A stretch of DNA of 64,000 bases, from positions 35,146,043-35,210,042 of the forward strand of contig NC_064754.1 in assembly GCF_011397635.1 (NCBI RefSeq). Direction: 5' to 3'. The DNA comes from Epinephelus fuscoguttatus. Its lineage: Eukaryota; Chordata; Actinopteri; Perciformes; Serranidae. A program made the translations under genes and the position numbers. The notes under the pieces are model-generated. The model did no database searches, had not been told where the DNA came from, and saw only the letters and a list, made by a program, of their open reading frames with translations. Positions 19,869 through 32,064 of the stretch are shown here, piece after piece. The stretch's first letter is position 1. Every line of letters begins with the position of its first letter.

Positions 19869-20479
19869 GGCATGACCCGCCCTCCTCTCCCTCTGATTGG
19901 CTAGTGTCCGTTGCCTTCGTTGGTCTGATTGGTTAGATTTAGATATGAGGTGTAAGATTGGTTAGGATAAGAAGGGAGTATCAGGATCAGCCAATAGGAG
20001 GCCGAGTAGGGCGGGTCATGCCGTTATCATTTCCGGATCATACATCACATGTATTATAGTGAAATTCAAACTTTTCCTAGCGGTTATCATTTAACAATAA
20101 TTATGCAACAACGGTGTTAAGAAGGTCATGCGAGTGCATTTGTTTTAATTGCACAGCATTTCCGGTACGTAGCATATATGCCGTTAGGTAGCTGAGGTAT
20201 GCTATTGACGCTCAACAGACGGAGGATAAAGTCATCTCTTACTGGACCTGGATTTTAGTGTTCAACACAAACAGTTTACTCTCCTTTTTACTTTAAGAAA
20301 GGCTGTTTGGTAACTTGCTACATTAAAACCTTGTTAACATTTTAACGATCATAGTTTATCTTTTCCTTGACACAGCATTTTATGTTGGACCATAGTTAAG
20401 CTGGCGTTCTTGTTTTACTCATGAAGAATCATCACTTGAAAAGACAACCTCTGGATTTACTTTGGTCAAGCTTATCATC
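19869..20479 (+). promoter_or_regulatory. Candidate polg2 promoter with inverted GC/CCAAT module and ETS-like sites
   Basis: The perfect 15-bp inverted pair GGCATGACCCGCCCT (19869-19883) and AGGGCGGGTCATGCC (20008-20022) frames 155 bp. Inside are four CCAAT-box words: ATTGGCT near 19899, GATTGGTTAG near 19927, ATTGGTTAGG near 19955 and CCAATAGG near 19991. Downstream, CATTTCCGG occurs twice (near 20027 and 20157), matching the core of ETS/GABP sites, a factor class known to drive nuclear-encoded mitochondrial genes. The inverted ends continue imperfectly into the flanking ATTGGCT, so a small MITE origin is possible. No TATA box stands out. Confidence 0.5.
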
Positions 20480-23400
20480 ATGTTGTCTTACTGTGTCAAA
20501 AACGTCCTATCAAGGCGCCTACAGGTATTGAAAACCTCCCAGTGCAGAATAACACTGACCTTGCAGCACAGCAGGAGACACTGCAGCACATCATCCACTG
20601 ATCATTTGGATCAGGTCAGGACTTTGCTGCAGTTCTGCGTGGACAGACACTATGTTTCACCCGGTCAAACTAACACGGAGCTGTTCCAGCGTGGGCTGAG
20701 CTGCAGTTATGGACCTCTGGGCATGGAGCTGAGGAGAAACCTGCTGGAGCAGTGGTGGCACTCGGTGACCAGGTCCACAGCTCAGGTGTTTGGGATCAAC
20801 ACTCTGAGCAGCCGCAGCATCAGCAGGGACACAGCCACAGATGGACGGGGACAACTGAGGGTTGTTGAGTCTGAACATTTAAAACACATACTTGAACAGC
20901 GAGAACTGAGCAGGGAGCAGCTCATCCAGAAGGTACAGACGCTCATTCAGGGGTCTCCATCTCTGAGGACAAACTTTCTACAAGGTAGAGTGCTGTATAG
21001 AGACTCACTGTTTGATTGTAATGATACTGGTGCGATATGACAAGTAGCAGCTGCACTGGTATATAGTGTATGATGATTATGATGGCATGAAGTTTGGTCC
21101 TATTGCAAGGAGATGTCAAGTAAGCTGGCAATATAAAAATCGATATCATGATATAGGACTAAATATTGTCTTAGATTTTGGATATCGTAATACTGCAGGT
21201 GTCCTTTTCTGGTTTTAAAGGCTGTATTTCAGTAAGGTGATGTCATTTTCTGATCTTACCAGACTGTTGTAGCTTTTTTATTATTTGCTTTTACCCACTT
21301 ACTCATTGTATCTGCTTTACTGATGATTATTTATCAAATATCTCACTATGTAAATATTTACAAAAGCACCAAAAATCAATCCTACACTATTGCCGTAATA
21401 TCAGTGATTTATTTGGTAAAAAATATTTGATTTTTTTTTTTTCTCCATATTGTTCAGCCCTGACTGCAAGATGGAGCATGCTGGTTCAGCAAACCTTCAT
21501 GGTGCTACAATAAAATGAGAAATAACTGGAAGTCTTAGGTGACTTTCTTGGCCTTGGTTGACTCCATCCCAGTGCAAGCTCCATCCATCATATCAGTCTG
21601 TAAACTGAATTTGAACCAAATATCGCATCAGTCCAATTTTGTTAAGGGACAAAGGGATAGCGCAGCTCACTTGTGAACATAACTGATGACACCTACCCTC
21701 AACTAGTGAAAAAAAATTGTTCTCAGGTGCCTTGGAGCAGGCCGTCCCGGCGTTGGCACTGGTAAACAGGAAGCTGCCCTTTGGCCTGGCTGAGACTGGT
21801 CTGTGTTTCCAGCCCTCAGATGGCTCTGGTTGGTGAGGCTTCATCTACTGTCTGTCTTTCTATCTGTCTGTCTGTCTGTCTGTCTGTGAGTGTATGGACA
21901 CATACTTGTAAAACGTTTATTCTTGTACTTCAGATTCTCCAGATGAGATTTTGAAATGAGAGCAAATGAATTAAGCTCCTTCATACTCAATATGGCTTGA
22001 TAAGATTCTATTCATATCACTCGCATCTTATATGAAGACGATTATGCTGACTTTACCAGCAAAAGTTAAATATCTTTTTTAATCATTAAATCCTGTCCAC
22101 ACATTGTTCTGACTGTGGGACACTAGCAATATGTACAACTCACTGTGGAACCTTACTGTGTTTCATAACAAATACAATGAACAGGTAAGTATGTGCGGTG
22201 CTACTGTAGATATAATGTAATGGTTCTATTCTGTCAGCCCCGCTGAGGTCACCCAGACGTCCCTGGTGTGGTTCTGCTCTACTCGTACCTCTTCCCAGTG
22301 GCTGGATCACTGGACGCGACAGAGACTGAAGTGGTGGAGGAAAGTGAGTGTTGTTTAATATGAAGGAGTGTTTCAGAGCACTGCATTAAAGGTCCAGTGT
22401 GTAGGGTTTAGTGGCATCAAGCACTGAAGCTGCATAACTGAATCTTCTCTGGTGAGAAGAACTATGGTGGCTGATGGGAAAAAGTGAATGGTCCTAGCGA
22501 GAGCCAGTGTTTGGTTTGTCTGTTCTGGGCTACTGTAGAGAAAAATATGGGGAATTGCAGCTCCATATGAAGATATAAATGACTCATTTTAAGGTGCGAA
22601 AAACACAAGAATTGATATTCTCAAGTGATTATACACTAATGAAAACATAGTTATTCAGATATGCATATTAGCTGATATTGTGTAGTGCTAGCTGGAGCAC
22701 AAAGAGGTTTATGGTCCTATTTTCGTGGGCTTCTTACACTGAATCCAGTCTAGTCTGAAAAGGTCTAAGTAACTTATGACTTCCCATCACTGATACATAG
22801 TTTTCTAACGCTAAGATTCAGTCCCCCCCCCCCCCCGGACACTACTATTACCCACAGAAAGCTGCTGATGTTTTGATGTGTATGTAAGACTTTAGTTGCA
22901 AAACTCAACAGTGAGATGAGAGGGGGTTTGGGGAGGAGCCAAAGATTGTATCTCAGGTACATGAAATCACGTCTGCCCATGTCTTTCCAGTTTGCCCTGT
23001 CTCCATTGGACTTTAGCAGCAGAGATGTCCCAGAGGAGGAACTTGAGGAGGCGGCGTCTCGTGGTGTGAGGATCATCTACAGTTTCCCATGGGGAGAGGA
23101 GCCCCTGGAGACGCTATGGAGCAGAGGAAACACGGAGCTGCTGCAGACACACAAAGGAGTCCGTACCAAACTACAGGTCAGTCTGCACTGTACGTCTGAA
23201 TTTAGCGTCTTACCTGTCAAGCTGCTGTTGCTGAAAAGTCACATACAGGATGTAGAAGCTTTGCAGTTGCAATGTTAACCTTGTCAAAAACAATACATGG
23301 TTACATGGTTAAAAGCACATATAACACAGTTTAGAATTTCATGTAACTGCTTCAGTTTCAGCGTCCTGGTATTAGCATGCTGGCTCACTCTGACACCATC

Positions 23401-24607
23401 ATGACTTAAAGGATTACTTTAATATTTAATATTTAATATTACTTTAATATTACCGGATTTACTTTAGTGGAATCCTTCAGTAGCTTTAGTACATAGGCTA
23501 GTGCGTGAACAGTTCTGTTCATGATGAAGTTGGTTGTCTACATGTATGTGTGGTTAAAAGCAAATATGTCTTCGCCCTTACTGGGACACTTGAATAGGAC
23601 AAAGCCGTCGTCAATGTTAATACACAGGAGCAGCTTTTCTCTGCTATTGTTGCCTTTCTTCCGTGTAATCAGTCACATGCAGTGTTAATTGTCTTTCTAA
23701 ACTTGCTTCAGTGTCGAGATGGTCGTAAGTCAGTTCCTCACGTCATCTCAATAACCGGGAACATGGACCGTGGTGTGTTGGCCTTTCTGTTCAACTCGCT
23801 CCAGCAGCTCAAGAAAGAAGACAGCAAGCAGAAAGTGCATCAGAGAAAGGTGATGACCCACAGCTGTGCAGACGATTAATATTCCACCTTCTCACTTGAC
23901 AGTTGTCCTCTCTTTTGTGGTGTGGTCTTCTGTCATTGAGTTCTTTGGTCACTGTTGATTTCAGGTTCTGAAGTTGCATCCAGTTTTGGCTCCAGTCAAA
24001 GTGGCTTTAGACATTGGCAGGGGAGCCACTGTGGAGCTGAGGCAGGTAAGAAGAACGTAATATGAGTGGACATCAGTGAATATTGTTTTTTATATCTTGA
24101 TCTGTGTGAATCCACCATAGAAAGTGAGGCAAGTGCTGGTTGAAAGGGTTCTTTTTTAATTGAACTTCTTTTGCTCGGTCGGCATTACTGAAAGAATATT
24201 AATTAATATCTTATTATTCCGTAGGTGTGTGAAGGGCTGCTGCAGGAGTTTATGGAGGCTAAGATCTCTGCGTGGCCTGGGTATCTCGAAACTCTGCCAA
24301 TGTCAATGGAGCAGCTGAACGCAAAGTAAAGTACAGTTCAGTGTCATTACTGAAGCAAAGTTGCTCATTAGTAAAAGCAGCAAATAAGCAGTGTGTCTCT
24401 TGCTGTGGACTGATGTGTGTCTCTGTGTCGATGCGTTGTAGGTATGATGAGATGGGAGTGCTTTTCACCGTGGTGATCAGTGAGAACACACTAGAGAGCG
24501 GCCTCCTTCAAGTCCGCAGCCGAGACACCACCATCAAAGAGACCAAGCACATCTCTGAGATCAAGAACTTTCTCTCCAGATACATTTCGGCAGCCGACAA
24601 CATCTGA
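20480..24607 (+). CDS. polg2: DNA polymerase gamma accessory subunit POLG2
   Basis: Mitochondrial accessory subunit that raises the processivity of DNA polymerase gamma; structurally related to class II aminoacyl-tRNA synthetases. Eight exons join in frame to 462 aa (human 485, also 8 exons): 20480-20984, 21727-21832, 22238-22343, 22991-23176, 23712-23849, 23965-24045, 24225-24325, 24442-24607. The ATG at 20480 opens an Arg/Ser-rich, acid-poor leader of about 40 residues typical of a mitochondrial presequence. Diagnostic blocks: [21 protein letters not shown] (exon 1), TSLVWFCS...[16 protein letters not shown] (exon 3), [12 protein letters not shown] (exon 6, start of the anticodon-binding-like fold) and RSRDTTIKE (exon 8). 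It follows ddx5 on the same strand, as in human. Confidence 0.95.
22386..22750. repeat. TTAA-type repeat fragment in polg2 intron 3
   Basis: Begins TTAA-AGGTCCAGTGTGTAGG, close to the end of the TTAA element at 31882 (AGGGCCAGTGTGTAA). Its 'gtttagtggcatc' phrase recurs near 8977. The right end is degraded, around 22730-22750. Confidence 0.45.
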
Positions 24608-25682
24608 ATGGACTTTTGTACCTGGAAGAGATGCAAAGCTTAGGCAGCACAACATTCAGACTGTCCTTTTAGTTGCTAAAACAAAAAACTATTGCACATC
24701 TACAAGTCAGGGACGTCCCTGTGAGGACTAATCTTGCTGAACAGAGCATTTAATGGAGAAGAATCTTCTTCTGAATAACTCCTGGCTCAATGTGACGCAA
24801 TTAGGAATTGTGGATGTTTGATATGTTTCGGTATATTTGTCTCATGGGTGGCCATCCTGTACCTCGTCTTTAAAGGCTAAGAAGCTATTAGTGAAAAGGA
24901 GATGTGTGCATGTACCCCCCAGATTTCTGTTGGGTATGACTAATGTATTCTCACTCATCCTGCAGCCTCCTTTCAGTACTTGTTAGACAAAAAGGTAGAT
25001 GAGTGTGATGAGGTCTGTCACTGTCTGAATTTGACAGGGTGGCATTTACATTAGAGAAGGATTGGGATAAACACATGGTATGGTTATGTCTGTCTTACTT
25101 TCTATTAAAATATCCAAAACTTCTCTTTCATATTTGTTTGGTTTTGTTGTTCAATTCAATTTAATTTATAAAGCCCAGTATCACAAATCGTGATGAGTCA
25201 GTGTTTCTTTTGAGGATCAAAGAACATTGTTTTTTTTAAGATGCATTTATTTTGGCATTTTCACCTTTATTTGACAGATGACAGAGTAGATTACAGACAA
25301 ATAGAGGAAGAGAGGAGTTTGACATGCAACTAAAGTCCCAAGGCTGGAATCAAACCCATGACCTTGTGGTAATGTGACATGCGCTGTAACTTATTGGCTA
25401 CCAAAGATCTTTCTTAATCATGTGAAAACACTTGAGAGTCTGGCTTCAAGGTCCATTTTACAGCTGTTCATGAGCTTTCAATAATATTACACAGTCTTCA
25501 TCCTATTTTACATATATTTCTTATAACATGGAATGTGAATTGTGACATTACATGCATGTATAGTCAGACTAAAACTGAACCGATAGTTCCTAATATATAT
25601 ATGACAAATATGCATTGTTATGTATCACATTTTAAGTTTCATGTCATGATGATATGTCAGTTTCATGATGATATGTTGCTCA
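24608..25682. other. polg2 3' UTR and intergenic sequence
   Basis: ATTAAA at 25104-25109 is a plausible polg2 polyadenylation signal. After it come AT-rich sequence and a fragment near 25200-25400 with the style of a decayed repeat ('aagcccagtatcacaaat'). No exon seen. Confidence 0.45.
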
Positions 25683-25694
25683 TGCAGGCTTTCA

Positions 25695-26060
25695 TTCATT
25701 CATTCATTCATCTTCTAAACGCTTCATCCTCTTGAGGGTCGCGGGGGGGGCTGGAGCCTATCCCAGCTGACATCGGGTGAGAGGCAGGGTACACCCTGGA
25801 CAGGTCGCCAGACTATCGCAGGGCTGACACATAGAGACAAACAACCATTCACGCTCACATTCACACCTATGGACAATTGAGAGTCCCCAATTAACCTAGT
25901 CTTTGGACTGTGGGAGGAAGCCGGAGTGCCCGGAGAAAACCCACGCTGACACGGGGAGAACATGCAAACTCCGCACAGAAGGGCTCCCACACCCGGGATC
26001 GAACCGGCAACTCTCTTACTGTGAGGCGAGAGTGCTAACCACCACACCACCGTGCCGTCC
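25695..26060 (-). mobile_element. tRNA-derived SINE with 12-bp target-site duplication
   Basis: Read on the minus strand, the head GGCACGGTGGTGTGGTGGTTAG carries an A-box-like TGGTGGTTAGCACTC and, about 35 bp on, a B-box-like GGTTCGATCCC, the two internal RNA polymerase III promoter elements of tRNAs. The body contains the 'ctttggactgtgggaggaagc' core common in fish SINE/LINE tails, and the 3' end is a (CATT)n run at 25691-25710. TGCAGGCTTTCA flanks both sides (25683-25694 and 26061-26072), the mark of LINE-mediated insertion. Confidence 0.85.
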
Positions 26061-26376
26061 TGCAGGCTTTCAGTGTACTATAATATATTATCTTATTAGG
26101 GGTTTGGTAATATTTCAGTTGCAGCCATTAACATACATGCCTCTATTAAAAGTATTTCTCCTTGGGAAGAGGATTTTTTTAATTTATTTTTTTATTTAAC
26201 AGTTTCTGTAATCAATTTCTAAATTCTTTTTAAGTGCAAGTCTACTTAAACACGTGGCGAAAACTACTTGAGTTAGACGTACACTTGAAACAATGGTCAC
26301 TCATGAGCAAGCAGTAAACACAAGAATGTTACAGAAGGTAAATAAAGCACAAAGTGGTCTGTAGCTGCTGGCAGAG

Positions 26377-27843
26377 CTAGATGTGTTTGGTATGAATGTT
26401 TAAGTTCGCAGCTCCATCAGCAGTTGGATTCTGACCCTGCCCGGTCGAGTATGTGGTGATCCAGGCATCGATCACAGGTTTTGCTGCCACAGTAAGGTTT
26501 TCTATACCTCTGTAACCACGTAAGGATGAGTTTCCTCCAACCTGGATCCACAGCTGGAGAGCAGTGTACAGAAGGTTAGAGAAATCAGAATTCTTGGGAC
26601 ATCCTTGCCTCTGTTTGCAGAGTGCAAATGCCCATCCTGACCAATGGCCACCGGGTGCTGCTCCTTGTGCCCCCCCAGATGAGGCTGGTGGGTCGATGTA
26701 TTCGACAAAAGCCTCGACTTTACTGAGCTCACCTATCCCAGTGCGATTTCTGATCATATTGCTGAGATCTTGCCAGGGAAAGTCGTGGAAATGTTTGATT
26801 GCACGTATGGTTGTCACAATGCCAGTCAACATCTGAAATTCTGTTTGCTGGCATGCCTTCGCCAAGTACAGAGAGACTGGTCTCAATGACTGCTCCAACG
26901 CAGAAAACATGTCCTGCAGTTCTTGGGAAGTCTGCTTTTGTTGGCTCCAGTGCATACTCAGAAAGTCCCAACCCTTAATTACCATGTTATGAGTGAAGTC
27001 AATGTTGTCAACGTGAATCTCACGTCTAGCTTCAGCAATGACCTTTCTGAGCCTTGTGGTTGTGATGTTGCCTCCACTGGTAAGAATGGTAACTCCCAGG
27101 ACCAGCATGCCCATAATATCATTTCGGCGCACTGTGCCTTTCTGGAGGCTTAAGGCAAATACGAGTAGGTACTCCAGTATGGCCCGTATATTCCCCGTCC
27201 GGATGGGCATGGCAGCACCAGTTTGCATGTTCAAGTTGTGGTACCCAGCCAGTGCCCACAGGTGGAGCTCATTGGCAGCAGCTACCGGTTGTGATCCCTG
27301 GGGTTGGTTATCAGGCATATTTGCGCTGAAGTGGTTGTTCCCAGCACTTACATCAGTGATCCACACAGCCCAGTGAGCTGGGTTGATGCAGATAAGCCCG
27401 TTTGCATCTGGTTGAACCGGAAAGCCAACGGGCCAAGGATTCCAAAGTCCATTAACCTCAAGTTCGAAGGGAACAGTGATAACATCTACATTCATCGCAT
27501 TGGGCCTGAAGGACTCGATGGTCAAATGACAAAGTTGGTTCTCATTCATGTACATCTTGTTGTCAAGAATAGAAAGTCCTCCTGCCACAGCACTGAGGGA
27601 TATTACCGCCTGTATCAAGTCTGGGTTCTGGACCATTCGTTCGTCTCGGAGAGCACGACCCTGCTGGCGAGCGAGGATCCCTCTTGCAAGTTGATTAACA
27701 TGTCCTCCTAGTGAGTTGTGTGGAGGGAGTAAATGCATCCATTGACTTAACCCACCTCCTCGCAGCATGGCTAAACCTCCCAATTGAAAATTCATCGAGA
27801 CCAATTGCACAGTCAATGTAGAAGAAACTACAAAACAAGCCAA
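26377..27843 (-). CDS. Intact intronless ORF, candidate endogenous viral nucleoprotein
   Basis: A single 488-codon frame with no introns, no stop and no flanking host exons. Possible starts are at 27843 or, better, an internal Met 16 residues in (MNFQLGG). I see no signal peptide, membrane segment, zinc finger, protease or polymerase. It is a largely alpha-helical-looking, Trp- and Gln-containing protein with a conserved-looking core around HWAVWITDVSAG and a C-terminal GGHWSGWAF block. The layout and texture resemble nucleoproteins of mononega-like negative-strand RNA viruses (chuvirus or a related group), which are known as endogenous copies in fish genomes. That assignment is recognition by style, not by a decisive motif. 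An intact frame of this length suggests a young insertion or selection to keep it. No retroviral genes lie beside it. Confidence 0.5.
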   Translation of the reverse strand: MACFVVSSTLTVQLVSMNFQLGGLAMLRGGGLSQWMHLLPPHNSLGGHVNQLARGILARQQGRALRDERMVQNPDLIQAVISLSAVAGGLSILDNKMYMNENQLCHLTIESFRPNAMNVDVITVPFELEVNGLWNPWPVGFPVQPDANGLICINPAHWAVWITDVSAGNNHFSANMPDNQPQGSQPVAAANELHLWALAGYHNLNMQTGAAMPIRTGNIRAILEYLLVFALSLQKGTVRRNDIMGMLVLGVTILTSGGNITTTRLRKVIAEARREIHVDNIDFTHNMVIKGWDFLSMHWSQQKQTSQELQDMFSALEQSLRPVSLYLAKACQQTEFQMLTGIVTTIRAIKHFHDFPWQDLSNMIRNRTGIGELSKVEAFVEYIDPPASSGGAQGAAPGGHWSGWAFALCKQRQGCPKNSDFSNLLYTALQLWIQVGGNSSLRGYRGIENLTVAAKPVIDAWITTYSTGQGQNPTADGAANLNIHTKHI

Positions 27844-28568
27844 AGAGTTTTAAAACTCTCAGATTTCTTTGATATCTGCCTCTATCAGATATTTCCCTGT
27901 GGAAGCAACCTGCGCCAGTCTATGACTTGCACATTTGAGTAGATGATGACTGATGGGCAGAAAGTAACAAACAGTATTTTTAACAACTCTTTTTAGTGTT
28001 ATGTATGTACTGGATCAGGCACTCTAACATCAGAGTGTTTATGCATCCCCAACTTTTCCCACTCGCTGTAAATGTGCCACTCATGCTGCCTGCTACGGGG
28101 AGTGAACAAGAAGCTGTTAAATCAGGCTCAAGTCGAGACCTCTGCCTGCAAACGCCAGTAGTGCATTCATGTGCTCCTCGGATGGTCGGTCTTCTAACTT
28201 CAGTCTGTTCATGAGCTTTTAGTTGTAATTTGCAAACAGTATGGATGCTACCAAGAAGGTGTGTTGTATATTAGAGAATGTTTTGTATTTACAGAATGTT
28301 TAAACATTCATTGCTAATGAATCACAAAAAGGAAACGGAGCAGGTGAGTGATGAAATACGATCAGAAACAAATTTTTCAGATTATTCCGACACCACATGA
28401 ATGCAGCAGTAGGCTTCAAACACTGCTGCTACTTGCCCCTTAAAGAATATCGTAATATCATATTGAGCATACATAGCCTACTAGATACAAGCAGGGTTCT
28501 GAATTAATGAACACTTTATCTTCATTAATTTGAACTTGGCCTATACAATACAATAAGACTGTTAAACA
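27844..28568. other. Sequence upstream of the viral-like ORF; no feature supported
   Basis: No exon, repeat end or target duplication could be matched to the ORF at 26377-27843. A 72-codon + frame at 27996-28214 has no domain. Confidence 0.4.
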
Positions 28569-29233
28569 CAAAGGTGTCAAACACAGGACACGGGGGCCAG
28601 AAGGGTCCAATCTGGCCCTCTAGATAACTTTGCACACCTAATGTTGATGCACATGTGAGGGCTGAGAGGTTTCAGGAGCAATTTAAACAGTGAGCAAATA
28701 CTTCATGTAAAATATTGCCTCAGAGGCTTTTCTTCTCTGACCAGAACACAGCTCTCTGAAATAACAGTAAGTACTTTCTATGGTCATATTTAAAGATATT
28801 GAACAGTGTGCAAAATATTGTCAACCAGCAGGTTCAGTACAAAAGAATCTGTATCAGACTAATATCTTAAAACAATATTACAGGAACCCTGCTGCTGAGG
28901 CACTGACAAAACTTCCGATTGTAAGGTAGGGGATGACTTAACGTGCTTCTTCTATAGCTTGCATTTCAGTGGGTAATTATGAAAATAGTCACATGTAATG
29001 TCAGTGAATAGTAGACTGGCTGAATGTAGAAAAACTTAGACATACTGTTGAATTTGCACATGATTTTTCTTTCTTCTTTGTTTGGTAAATGGGTGAACGT
29101 TTTCGGAATGAAACAAAAATTCTAAGGGGTTGATATTTATAGGTTATTATGCAGTGGTTTCAGGGGTCATGTCCACTTGAGATCAAAGTGGGCTGTATGT
29201 GGACTCTGAACTAAAATGAGTTTCACACCCCTG
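28569..29233. mobile_element. Small hAT-type element
   Basis: The left end CAAAGGTGTCAAAC and right end GTTTCACACCCCTG are imperfect inverted repeats of the familiar CAGGGGTGTCAAAC type. The flanks GTTAAACA (28561-28568) and GTTTAACA (29234-29241) are an 8-bp target duplication with one mismatch. The interior has 'ggccctctag' and 'gatcaaagtgggctg' blocks typical of hAT MITEs and no transposase. Confidence 0.7.
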
Positions 29234-29241
29234 GTTTAACA

Positions 29242-29763
29242 CCTCCTGAATCCAGTCACACACACATAAACACTCACAAACATCACATTGGCCACAACTG
29301 GACTGGACTGTGGAATGTGTTTGCCATTTTAATCTGATTTCTCATTTCTATTTATGAGCTTATTTTAACTTATTTTATGTCTATTTTAATGACTAGTAAT
29401 ACATCGAAGTGAGGTTTTGCGGGCGAGAAGCATTAGCTGTTGATGGTGCATACTATAACAGAGTGTCAAGAAGCAACTGACACCATATTTCGTAAAAAGT
29501 ATCTGAACATGAAAGGTTTGATATATGAACATTTAGCCTTTAACGGAATCGATACTGTGAAAAGAATCGCACTGCCCCTGAGCCTATGCCCTGAGACCTT
29601 GAATTTGTTCTCTATGGCTCTGGACTGCCCATCACAAGAAAACGTTTCAACAAAGTCTCGCGACATGTGAGTGTAGCTTTGCCCCTCCCTGTGCTGTCAT
29701 TGGTCCCTGGCTCTCCTTCTGACTGAGCATGTGTATGTGCCGCTTAGCTGTTAGCATTTAGAG
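29242..29763. other. Upstream region of srp68
   Basis: Short intergenic stretch that should hold the srp68 promoter and 5' UTR. One ATTGG (inverted CCAAT) word lies near 29699. There is no TATA box, as expected for a housekeeping gene. The open frames at 29440-29670 on both strands are shadows. Confidence 0.45.
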
Positions 29764-32016
29764 ATGGCCGCAGACAAGCAAAACGACGCCAAAGTGTCCT
29801 CCATGGATGAAAATAAAGAAAACGCACCGGATGGGGGTCTTGGACTGGAGAGTATCCTTCCCAGCAGCGGCGGTTTTGTTCTTGATCCGGTGAATCTGTG
29901 TTAGGCTCAGAAGCTAACGTTAGCTTGCTAGCTAGCTCGGTTAGAGGATAATGTTAGCCTGCGTTAGGCTACGTGTCATACTGAAGCAGGCTGTCAGTGG
30001 CAGGCTTAAAAACAGATTTACGTGGCTTGTCAAAAACTTTTTTGTAGTCTTAGGACATTAAATTAATGAAGAATGTTTGTTAATGCGTGTTGCTGTAGAA
30101 ATGTTTATTTGTTCACTTAAAACTGTTGTAACCTTTGAGTTTCAGTAGCAGCTGTGTTGTCGTTCCTGCAACACATCACAGCATTACAGTCAGAGCGTCT
30201 GTATGTTCAGTGTTGATATGACTGTTACATTCATACGTGAATATGAATGACAGATGTTGAGTGCCATGTATGTGTGAGACATAGATAAGGTTGTCCCTTA
30301 ACATTGATTCCCAGTTTTGCAAATAATCAAGGAGTCCCAGCAGCAGCATGGCCTCAGGCACGGAGACTACCAGAGATACAGGTGAGCTGTGCTCAGTCAT
30401 ACATGGCACATAAACTTGCACCAACTGGACCATAGCTGCAGAGATGTGTGTGGTGACATGTCCAGTGTTGAATGACTGTTCACATGGAGGTGCATACTTT
30501 TTCCATGATCACAAGGTATTCATAGAGTGTAACTGTTTGCTTGTTATGTACATTGACCACCCTGTCTGACATTTTTCCACGTTCCTGTGTATACAATACA
30601 GTATTTTATTTTGGATACCAAATTGTTGTTTTATACACTGAGAAGAAGCTGTTTGCATGGAAACATCTGCTGCCATATTATTCACAGGAGACTGCTGCTG
30701 TACGAATGCTGCTGCATATACTTAATAAACCACACTTGTACAATCAAATGCGATCAAGTACAACAGTAAAATTGCAATGCAGTGTTTTTTGCACACATGG
30801 TTGTCATAACTTTAACTCAAATGGCTCAAACAAGAAATCCAGAACGAGAATAACAAGTATTTCTAGACAATTAAGTGTAATAGTTTAAAAAAAAACAAAA
30901 ACAAAAAACCCTGCAATTACATTGGAGTAAATGACTTGACTACTGCATTGTTGTCATATCTGTTGTGCAAAAGCAAGATAAAAATGTTTATGTAAGTAGA
31001 CACTAAATCAAGTGGGCCACTTCAAAAAATGACTGAACCCAAATGAAAGGAGGCTGGAGCACTCGATAAAATTGCAGAGCTTTTAATAAGGTGCAAACAG
31101 ACTGACGTTTCGACGCTACTGCCTCTTCTTCTTCATGTTTATGTAAGTCTTAATTTACTGTAAAATAACCATCTGTGTGTACCTGTTTCCAGGGGTTACT
31201 GCTCCCGCAGACTGCGTCGCCTGCGCAAGACTCTTGGCTTCAAGATGGGCAACCGACACAAGTTCATAGGGAAGAAAATAACAGTCGAAATGCTTTCTGA
31301 CAGCAGGTGAGGAATTGAAAGTGTGAGCTGTACATTCATGTGCATTTAACTAGCTCTTACACAGTATATAACAGTTTTACACACAGAAACTGTGTTTGAT
31401 GAAGTGTAATAAAAGTACATCACAGAGGAATTTGGTCAGTTTTTACCAGTATGTTGTGGCTTGTTGTCTGCATTAGACATGAGTCTGCAACTGGCTTGGT
31501 ACACCTTACTAGAAACAACAGAATTGAAACAGACCTTGTAATGAATATTTTTGCTGAAGATAATTTGCTGCCTCTGTTGACTTTGGATATGAATGTGTCC
31601 ACTAAAAATGGTGAAAATACAACTGATGCAATGACCTCCCCCTCTTTAGGTATCTGTTGCTGGTTTTGATGGAGGCTGAGCGTGCATGGAGTTATGCCAT
31701 GCAGCTGAAGCAGGAGGCCAACACAGAGCCACGTAAGCGCTTCCACCTGCTGGCACGACTACGCAAGGCTGCCAAGCACAGTGAGAAGCTGGAGAAGCTC
31801 TGTGAGAGCCCTCGTGTTGACGCCAAGACCAAACTTGAGGCACAGGTACGCACAACTCAGTCACCTTCAGCCTGCTTTTAAAGGGCCAGTGTGTAATATT
31901 TGGCATGGTTTATTGTCAGTCTGAATCTCAATCTGAATATTCTACCCATTAATATGTTTATACAAGTGTATGATCGCTATAAAATTCGTTTGGTTTTCGT
32001 AGCCTTATAATTATGC

Positions 32017-32064
<48 letters not shown>

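Noticed and set aside
26377-27843. The 488-codon ORF as a retroviral gag
   Set aside because: No zinc knuckle, protease or polymerase frame and no LTR-like direct repeats lie around it.
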